DNA of 11,511 nucleotides, from the NCBI GenBank assembly GCA_003489345.1, contig DNIT01000093.1, positions 48,372 through 59,882 of the forward strand, in the 5' to 3' direction. This document shows positions 6,112 through 11,511 of this stretch, in pieces. Under the pieces are notes generated by a model. The model did no database searches. It saw only the letters and a program-made list of their open reading frames with translations, and was not told the origin of the DNA. The DNA comes from Pelotomaculum sp. (lineage in GTDB: Bacteria; Bacillota; Desulfotomaculia; Desulfotomaculales; Pelotomaculaceae). The first letter of the stretch is position 1; every line of letters starts with the position of its first letter. The position numbers and the translations under genes were made by a program.

Positions 6112-7359
6112 ATGGTATTGTTTAGACTGATGTCTGCCCTGCTGGGTTACGTGGAGATCCTGGTAACCGGGAAAGCGCCGGAAAGATTCGTCAACATGGC
6201 TGCCAGCAGAGGTATTTACCTCTGGGATATAACAAGGGTAAGAGAAGGAGCTGTTCTACTGAAAGTTCGCCTGGGCGCTGTCAAAGCGCTGCGGCACATT
6301 GCCAGGCGGACCAACTGCCGTTTTCACTTTGAGCGGCGTGTTGGTTTTCCTTTTCTATATAAACGGCTGCTGCGCAGAAAAGCGCTGGCTTTGGGCGTTT
6401 TGTTTTTCCTCGGCGCGCTTTACTTTCTTTCTTCGTTTGTCTGGTTTATCGAAGTCAAAGGGGCCGAACGGCTGGCTGTTCACGAAGTGCTGGGCGCCGC
6501 GGCTGAGGCGGGGCTCAACCGTGGTATGCCGAAATGGCGGGTCGAGCCCGGCAGGGTGGAAGCGGCTTTAGAAGAAAAGCTTCCCCTGGTGGCCTGGGCC
6601 GGTGTATATATCAAGGGCGCCAAAGTGACTATTGAGGTAGCGGAGCGTGTAGTCCCCGATGCGGAAGATAACCGGCCCTCCCATATCATCGCAACCAAAG
6701 CCGGACTGGTCAAGGACGTACTGGTATTAAGTGGTTACCCGGCAGTTAAGGAGGGAGACACCGTGTCGCCCGGCCAGGTTTTAATATCGGGAGAAATACC
6801 CCCCCTTGAGGAACCGCCCAAACCCGGTGAAGAACAGAAACAGGGAGAGGAAGCTGATAAGTCGAAAAAGCCCTCCCGCTTCGTCCACGCCCGGGGCATT
6901 GTCAGGGCCAGGGTCTGGTACGACGGCTATGGTGAGGCCAAAATTGTGGAGACCGGCAGACGTCTTACTGGAAGGTCAGAAACTCGCGTAAGTATTAAAT
7001 TTAAAGGTAAGGAAATAATTTTATCTGGCGACCAAAATATTCCCTACGAACTCTATGAAACCGAGACTTTTGTTAAAACAATCCCGCAATGGAGGAATCT
7101 TGAGGTACCTGTCGAACTAGTAACCATAAAATATTTTGAGGCGGCCGAATATCGTGAAGAACTTGGTATTGAAGGGGCACGCAGCCTTGCGGGGGAGCGG
7201 GCTCTGGCAGAAGTAGCCGGACTGGTCCCCGAAGAGGCCGGAGTAGTCAATCGATCACTGGAGGAAGTTCAGACCGGTTACCCGGAAAACATTGTCCGCG
7301 TTAAGGTGACAGTTGAAACCATTGAAGAGATAGGCGCCGAGCGCTTGTTCAAACCTTGA
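6112..7359 (+). CDS. yqfD: Sporulation protein YqfD
   Basis: YqfD is a membrane protein of the sporulation mother cell, found in endospore formers next to yqfC. The 415-aa product is slightly longer than its B. subtilis relative (about 398 aa). The N-terminal cytoplasmic part (about 1-90) includes GYVEILVTGKAPERFVN. One membrane segment lies at about 91-112. A large extracytoplasmic part follows, with FIEVKGAERLAVHEVL (112-127), ATKAGLVKDVLVLSGYPAVK (194-213) and GDTVSPGQVLISGEI (215-229). A hydrophilic Pro/Glu/Lys-rich stretch (about 229-257) interrupts the extracytoplasmic part and may be a flexible loop. The ATG has a GGGGGA site upstream. It lies between yqfC and phoH as in Bacillus. Confidence 0.93.
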   Translation: MVLFRLMSALLGYVEILVTGKAPERFVNMAASRGIYLWDITRVREGAVLLKVRLGAVKALRHIARRTNCRFHFERRVGFPFLYKRLLRRKALALGVLFFLGALYFLSSFVWFIEVKGAERLAVHEVLGAAAEAGLNRGMPKWRVEPGRVEAALEEKLPLVAWAGVYIKGAKVTIEVAERVVPDAEDNRPSHIIATKAGLVKDVLVLSGYPAVKEGDTVSPGQVLISGEIPPLEEPPKPGEEQKQGEEADKSKKPSRFVHARGIVRARVWYDGYGEAKIVETGRRLTGRSETRVSIKFKGKEIILSGDQNIPYELYETETFVKTIPQWRNLEVPVELVTIKYFEAAEYREELGIEGARSLAGERALAEVAGLVPEEAGVVNRSLEEVQTGYPENIVRVKVTVETIEEIGAERLFKP

Positions 7360-7406
7360 CATTTATTCAATAAAGACTGTTTTAGTTAATAAGGAGGACT
7401 GCCTGA

Positions 7407-8363
7407 TTGGCGGAAAAATTTGAGGCAAGGGTTGAGCTTGACGACATTGGCACCGCTGCCGAGGTATTCGGAAAGAATGACGGACACCTGGACCAGGTTG
7501 AAAAAACACTGGAAGTCCGTATCGTAGCCCGGGGGCAGGGACTGACCATTTCCGGTGACAGGGAAAGAGTTGAACAGGCCCGTGAAGTCTTAACCCAATT
7601 GCAAAAGTTTTGCCGTGCCGGAAACCGTTTGACTTTTCAGGAGGTTGGATACGCCATCAAGGCTGCTCAGAGCGGCGCCAAACATGTCCTTGAGAGTCTG
7701 GCTACGGATGTTGCCATGGTGACGCAGCGCGGCAAGCAAATAAAGCCAAAAACCATCGGGCAGAAGAAATACGTCGAAACCATCAATAAATATGATGTGG
7801 TTTTTGCAGTGGGCCCCGCCGGGACAGGGAAGACTTATCTTGCCGTCGTTATGGCCATCAAGTCGCTTCGGAATAAGGACGTGGAGCGCCTGGTTCTAAC
7901 GCGCCCCGCTGTAGAAGCAGGGGAAAAGCTTGGTTTTCTGCCGGGAGACCTGCAGGAAAAGGTCAACCCCTACCTGCGTCCTCTCTATGACAGTCTCTAT
8001 GATGTCCTGGGGGTTGAGAACACGCAAAAATACCTGGAAAAAAACATCATAGAGATTGCGCCTCTGGCTTACATGCGCGGCAGAACGCTGGAAGATTCAT
8101 TTATTATTCTGGATGAGGCGCAGAACACGACACCTGAACAGATGAAAATGTTCCTGACCCGGCTTGGTTTTGGCTCCAAGGCGGTGATTACGGGGGACAT
8201 TACCCAGACCGACCTGCCCAGAGGGCAGGTTTCCGGACTGATTAATGCCCTTTCTGTTTTAAAGGATGTAAAAGGTCTCAGCATCCATACCATGACCGGG
8301 GACGACATAGTCCGGCATCCTCTGGTGGAGGAAATAATCAAGGCTTATGACAAGGGGCAGTAA
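7407..8363 (+). CDS. phoH: PhoH-family ATPase
   Basis: This is a cytosolic P-loop ATPase of the PhoH family, thought to act in RNA metabolism and often encoded beside ybeY. The 318-aa protein is almost the length of B. subtilis PhoH (319 aa). The N-terminal region (about 30-70, with IVARGQGLTISGDRERVEQA) resembles the KH-like domain of the family. The Walker A motif GPAGTGKT is at 136-143, and the Walker B region SFIILDEAQN has Asp236-Glu237. Sensor-like TGDITQTDLPRGQ follows. The start is TTG, preceded by AAGGAGGA at good spacing; homologues begin similarly. It is followed 14 bases later by the HD-domain gene, and the two are probably co-translated from one mRNA. Confidence 0.95.
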   Translation: MAEKFEARVELDDIGTAAEVFGKNDGHLDQVEKTLEVRIVARGQGLTISGDRERVEQAREVLTQLQKFCRAGNRLTFQEVGYAIKAAQSGAKHVLESLATDVAMVTQRGKQIKPKTIGQKKYVETINKYDVVFAVGPAGTGKTYLAVVMAIKSLRNKDVERLVLTRPAVEAGEKLGFLPGDLQEKVNPYLRPLYDSLYDVLGVENTQKYLEKNIIEIAPLAYMRGRTLEDSFIILDEAQNTTPEQMKMFLTRLGFGSKAVITGDITQTDLPRGQVSGLINALSVLKDVKGLSIHTMTGDDIVRHPLVEEIIKAYDKGQ

Positions 8364-8377
8364 GGAGGTGGCCAGGA

Positions 8378-10582
8378 GTGCGGCTCAAGCTCACTTTTGG
8401 CAGGAGCAAAGATAAATTGACAGCCGTCCTGTCCCTGCTGGTGAGGCATCGCAAAGTACGGAGGGGCAGCGCGGCAATTTTGTTTTTGTTTCTTTTGACT
8501 TTTATTCTCACCGCCAATATTGTACCCAATAAGAGCAACCTGGTGGTGGGGCAGGTATCTCCCAGGACCTTTAAGGCAGAAAAGGCTATCATCTTTGAAG
8601 ATAAGGAAAAAACCAACGAACAACGCTTGCAGGCTGCGGAAAAAGTGGACAAAGTCTATTCCAAGGATCCTCAGGTAGTAAACGGTGTGCAGAAAGATAT
8701 TACAGACCTGACCGGTAAGGTATGGGAGATCCAGGGTGACAACAGCCTTGACCTGGCCGGCAAGGTGGCTAAACTGCACGGGATATTGCCTTTTGTCCTG
8801 CCTGCAGATGAAATTGAAGCGCTGGCCGGGTCGCCACCGGCTGCTACGCAGCAGGTGGAAGATTCTCTCAAGACTATGGTTGCCGATTTACTAGAAGCTG
8901 GTGACGGTGTGTCCCACGACGGACTGGAAGATGCCAAGAAATCTTTGAGCAGCCAGATTGCCAGGATGAGCCTGTCCAAACACTATGAGAATTTTTCTGT
9001 GGGTCTTATCGATCGCTACCTGCGGCCAAACGCCTTCATCAATATGGAAATAACAAAACAAAAACAGGAGGAAGCCATGTCCCTGGTTCCACCGACCATG
9101 GTGTCGGTGAAGGAAGGGGAAAAAATTATCGGTGAAGGTGAAATTGTAACCGAGGATCACCTGATCAAACTCCAGGCCCTGGGTTTGACCCGCCCGAAGA
9201 TGCCCTGGCCCTCAATCCTGGGTGTCTTCCTGCTGATGGTACTGCTTGTGGTCCTGGTCCTGTTCTACCTGTATCAACAAAACCGGGATATTTACGATCA
9301 TCCCGGCTTGATTTACCTTTTAGGCATCATTGTCCTGGTCGTATTGGCGGTCGGCAAGGCCATCATGTCCATTAACGTAAGCCAGTGGCCGGAGTTCGGC
9401 GCGCAATTCGGCTATATGGTACCCATGGCCGCGGCGGGCATGCTAATCGCGGTTCTCCTTGATTCGCGCCTGGCCGTACTGGTAGTCGCGGTGATGAGCC
9501 TGATCCTGGTAATCATGACAGAAAACCAGATTCGCTTCGGCCTGGTTGGACTGATCAGCGGGATTACGGGTGTCTACAGTGTTTCCAAGCTGAGCCAGCG
9601 GGGCGATCTGGTGCGGGCCGGGTTTTATACCAGCGGGGCCAATGTCGTAGCTATTTTTATTGTTGGCCTGGTAAACGGGACCCCCTTTGGGCTGTTAATT
9701 ACCTCGAGCCTGATCTTAGGGATAACCAGCGGTATCCTGTCTTCAATCCTGACCAACGGGTCCCTGCCTTTTCTGGAGCACACTTTCCGCCTCACCTCAC
9801 CGGTGCGGCTGCTTGAGCTATCCCACCCCAACAATGTGCTGCTTAAAAGGCTTCTCACGGAAGCCCCGGGTACCTATCACCACAGCATCATCGTCGGGAA
9901 CCTGGCTGAAGCTGCCGCCGACGCTGTCGGGAGCGAGTCGCTGCTGGTCCGGGTGGGGGCATACTATCATGATATAGGGAAAATCAAAAGGCCATACTTC
10001 TTTATTGAGAATCAAATGACCTGCGACAATCCCCACGATAAAATCGCACCATCTTTGAGTACCCTGATCCTTACCTCACATGTCAAGGACGGAGTGGAAA
10101 TGGCCAGGGAACACAAGTTGCCTCAGGGTATTATTGATATTATTGAACAGCATCACGGCAGCGGTCTGGTCAGCTTTTTTTACCACAAAGCTTTGGAAAG
10201 CGACCGCCCCGAAACGGTTACGGAAGAAGAATACAGGTATGAAGGTCCCAAACCTCAGACCAGGGAGGCAGCCATCGTAATGCTAGCCGACACGGTGGAA
10301 GCCGCCGTACGCTCCCTTAACAATCGTACACCCGGCCGGGTGGAAGGCCTGGTACGCAAGATTATCAAGGACAAACTTAACGACGGTCAACTGGAAGAGT
10401 CCGACTTGACCTTTAAGGATCTCAACATCATCGCCAACTCCTTTGTCAGGGTTTTGTCCGGTATTTTTCACTCCCGGGTTGAGTATCCCGATATGTCCCA
10501 GGAGATCGAAAGGAGAAAGAAAAATGGCAGTGCTCGTAAGCAACTTACAGGACGAGGTAGCGGTGGAGGAGGACCTAGCTGA
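8378..10582 (+). CDS. pgpH: 7TM-HD family phosphodiesterase (YqfF/PgpH type)
   Basis: In Listeria and Bacillus, PgpH is a membrane-bound phosphodiesterase that hydrolyses the second messenger c-di-AMP to pApA. The 734-aa protein has the full layout: one N-terminal membrane segment (about 32-49), an extracytoplasmic 7TMR-HDED domain (about 55-275), a multi-span membrane block (about 279-455), and a cytosolic HD domain. HD residues visible are His501/502 (GTYHHS), His531-Asp532 (YYHDIGK), His568 (TSHVKDG), His592/593 (QHHG) and Asp638 (LADTVEAAVRS). The start is GTG with AAGGAGGTGG before it. The C-terminal tail past about residue 705 runs into ybeY and ends in a Gly-rich GRGSGGGGPS; the last 59 bases are shared with ybeY. 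The c-di-AMP specificity is taken from the family. Confidence 0.94.
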   Translation: MRLKLTFGRSKDKLTAVLSLLVRHRKVRRGSAAILFLFLLTFILTANIVPNKSNLVVGQVSPRTFKAEKAIIFEDKEKTNEQRLQAAEKVDKVYSKDPQVVNGVQKDITDLTGKVWEIQGDNSLDLAGKVAKLHGILPFVLPADEIEALAGSPPAATQQVEDSLKTMVADLLEAGDGVSHDGLEDAKKSLSSQIARMSLSKHYENFSVGLIDRYLRPNAFINMEITKQKQEEAMSLVPPTMVSVKEGEKIIGEGEIVTEDHLIKLQALGLTRPKMPWPSILGVFLLMVLLVVLVLFYLYQQNRDIYDHPGLIYLLGIIVLVVLAVGKAIMSINVSQWPEFGAQFGYMVPMAAAGMLIAVLLDSRLAVLVVAVMSLILVIMTENQIRFGLVGLISGITGVYSVSKLSQRGDLVRAGFYTSGANVVAIFIVGLVNGTPFGLLITSSLILGITSGILSSILTNGSLPFLEHTFRLTSPVRLLELSHPNNVLLKRLLTEAPGTYHHSIIVGNLAEAAADAVGSESLLVRVGAYYHDIGKIKRPYFFIENQMTCDNPHDKIAPSLSTLILTSHVKDGVEMAREHKLPQGIIDIIEQHHGSGLVSFFYHKALESDRPETVTEEEYRYEGPKPQTREAAIVMLADTVEAAVRSLNNRTPGRVEGLVRKIIKDKLNDGQLEESDLTFKDLNIIANSFVRVLSGIFHSRVEYPDMSQEIERRKKNGSARKQLTGRGSGGGGPS

Positions 10583-10982
10583 TTTTTTGGCCGGGGTTGC
10601 CGAGGCTGTGCTGAAGAGTGAGGGTTATGGGGCAGATGCCGAGGTGAGTTTGGTATTAGTCGATGACAGGTACATCCGGAGTTTGAACTCCGAATACCGC
10701 GGTATCGACAGCCCAACCGATGTGCTGTCCTTTGCCATGCTGGAAGGGGAAGTTTTACCCGGTCAGGAGGAAGAGTTAATCCTCGGCGATGTGGTGGTTT
10801 CTGTCCAGACCGCCCGGCGCCAGGCTGACGAATACGGCCACAGCTTCCGGCGTGAGACTGCCTACCTGACCGCGCACGGGGTCCTGCACCTGCTGGGTTA
10901 TGAGCACCAGGAGGAAGAAAGGCGCGAAAAGATGCGTCTGAAAGAAGAAGAGATCCTGGCAAGCCTGAACATATCCAGGTAG
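10524..10982 (+). CDS. ybeY: Endoribonuclease YbeY (rRNA maturation factor)
   Basis: YbeY is a zinc-dependent single-strand endoribonuclease needed for 16S rRNA 3'-end maturation and 70S quality control. The 152-aa protein carries the metal site HGVLHLLGYEH (His118, His122, His128) and the conserved LNSEYRGIDSPTDVLSF (55-71), with ILGDVVVS (86-93) between them. The ATG at 10524 has AAGGAG nine bases upstream. Longer in-frame starts from 10443 are rejected because they fall inside the HD gene and lack a ribosome binding site. Its first 59 bases overlap the end of pgpH in another frame, pointing to translational coupling. Its neighbour PhoH is a frequent genomic partner of YbeY. Confidence 0.95.
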   Translation: MAVLVSNLQDEVAVEEDLADFLAGVAEAVLKSEGYGADAEVSLVLVDDRYIRSLNSEYRGIDSPTDVLSFAMLEGEVLPGQEEELILGDVVVSVQTARRQADEYGHSFRRETAYLTAHGVLHLLGYEHQEEERREKMRLKEEEILASLNISR

Positions 10983-11058
10983 CTGTACGTCTGTTAAAAC
11001 GAGTAACCGGATTTTAGCAGGCCTCACAACTTGGCTAAGAAGTCTTGAGCTGTTGTTG

Positions 11059-11086
11059 CTGCCGGTAAGGCCTACCGGCAGTCTTT
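11059..11086 (+). terminator. Possible terminator after ybeY
   Basis: A perfect 9-bp stem CTGCCGGTA / TACCGGCAG (11059-11067 with 11073-11081) with a 5-base loop is followed by a short, interrupted T stretch (TCTTT). The stem is strong but the T tract is weak, so it may terminate only partly. It lies 77 bases after ybeY and well before dgkA. Confidence 0.5.
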
Positions 11087-11230
11087 ATCACAAAAATACA
11101 CAGTAGTAGTCATCCGAGGCGTAAAGGAGTCTTTAAGAACTTTGATAATTAGCTATTTAGACACCTATTCCGCTGTCGCGGTGCAGGCAGAGAATAAAAA
11201 CTCAGCAATGATGAAGTGGAGGAAACGTTT
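11087..11230 (+). other. dgkA leader
   Basis: This non-coding stretch lies between the possible terminator and dgkA. A weak promoter candidate is TTGATA (11142-11147) with TATTCC (11166-11171) at 18-base spacing; the -10 is poor. A ribosome binding site GGAGG (11218-11222) sits eight bases before the dgkA GTG. I see no riboswitch or repeat. Confidence 0.35.
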
Positions 11231-11511
11231 GTGGGATTGCGCAAAATTTTAGACAGCTTCAACTATGCTGTGGCTGGAGTTGTTTATGCGGTTAAGACCC
11301 AGCGAAATATGCGTATCCACTTAACTGCGGCTTTGCTGGTACTGGGACTGGGTCTTTATATACAAGTGAGCTCAAGGGATTTGCTGTTGATTTTTTTCGC
11401 AATTACCCTCGTGATCATGGCAGAGCTCTTTAATACCGCGATCGAGGCGGTAGTGGACCTTTATGTCCAGGAGTTTCGTCCGCTGGCGAAAATAGCCAAG
11501 AACGTCGCTGC
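11231..11511 (+). CDS. dgkA: Diacylglycerol/undecaprenol kinase DgkA, 5' part (runs off window)
   Basis: The Gram-positive DgkA family phosphorylates undecaprenol, or diacylglycerol, at the cytoplasmic membrane to recycle lipid carrier. Only the first 93 codons are present; the full protein should be about 120-140 aa. It begins with an amphipathic N-terminus, then NMRIHLTAA (26-34), a membrane helix (about 34-46), and a second (about 50-64) leading to the signature MAELFNTAIEAVVDL (63-77). That signature holds Glu65, Asn68 and Glu72, matching catalytic Glu69, Asn72 and metal-binding Glu76 of E. coli. The positions matching E. coli Glu28 and Asp95 appear to be Gln24 and Asn91 here. The GTG start has GGAGG eight bases upstream. 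The position after ybeY matches the Bacillus order. Confidence 0.92.
   Translation, partial: MGLRKILDSFNYAVAGVVYAVKTQRNMRIHLTAALLVLGLGLYIQVSSRDLLLIFFAITLVIMAELFNTAIEAVVDLYVQEFRPLAKIAKNVA

Noticed and set aside
8345..8779. Minus-strand open frame of 144 codons opposite the HD gene start
   Set aside because: No family resemblance or ribosome binding site, and it is fully antisense to a well-identified gene.
11170..11181. Small hairpin CCGC-TGTC-GCGG in the dgkA leader
   Set aside because: Only a 4-bp stem with no T run or conserved context, so it is likely chance.

Overview
The window looks like chromosomal core DNA from a spore-forming Gram-positive bacterium. The closest fit I can suggest is the Desulfotomaculum/Pelotomaculum-type clostridia, inferred from gene order, strong AGGAGG ribosome binding sites, frequent GTG/TTG starts, moderate GC content, and YqfC/YqfD sporulation genes. 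Every supported gene is on the + strand. I found no phage, transposase, CRISPR array, tRNA or rRNA, and no convincing new multi-gene system. The interest lies in small intergenic repeats, one unrecognised membrane-anchored protein, regulatory layout, and residue changes in a partial kinase.

Layout. 1-208 has no supported gene. 209-2273 holds rsmE (16S rRNA m3U1498 methyltransferase) and mtaB (tRNA methylthiotransferase), overlapping by 8 bases. 2274-2549 is a repeat-filled gap. 2550-2894 encodes a HIT hydrolase. A good sigma-A promoter (2973-3002) then drives rpsU (3087-3263, ribosomal protein bS21), which ends in a strong intrinsic terminator. That terminator lies immediately before the ribosome binding site of a short NfeD protein (3330-3836). 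NfeD is followed, after a 175-base gap holding a second copy of the hairpin repeat, by floA (flotillin-like, 4012-5016) and an unrecognised 180-aa protein (5077-5619).

After another gap with a REP-like hairpin and a possible sigma-E promoter comes a sporulation/core cluster: yqfC (5788-6069), yqfD (6112-7359), a phoH-family ATPase (7407-8363), the 7TM-HD phosphodiesterase gene yqfF/pgpH (8378-10582), ybeY (10524-10982, overlapping pgpH by 59 bases), and the start of dgkA (11231 to the window end). This matches the order familiar from Bacillus subtilis (yqeZ-yqfA-...-yqfC-yqfD-phoH-yqfF-ybeY-dgkA).

Functionally, the region groups ribosome and tRNA maintenance (RsmE, MtaB, bS21, YbeY, PhoH), membrane organisation (NfeD, FloA, DgkA), nucleotide signalling (the HD protein, probably acting on c-di-AMP) and spore formation (YqfC, YqfD). 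All intergenic pairings and alignments below were made by eye.
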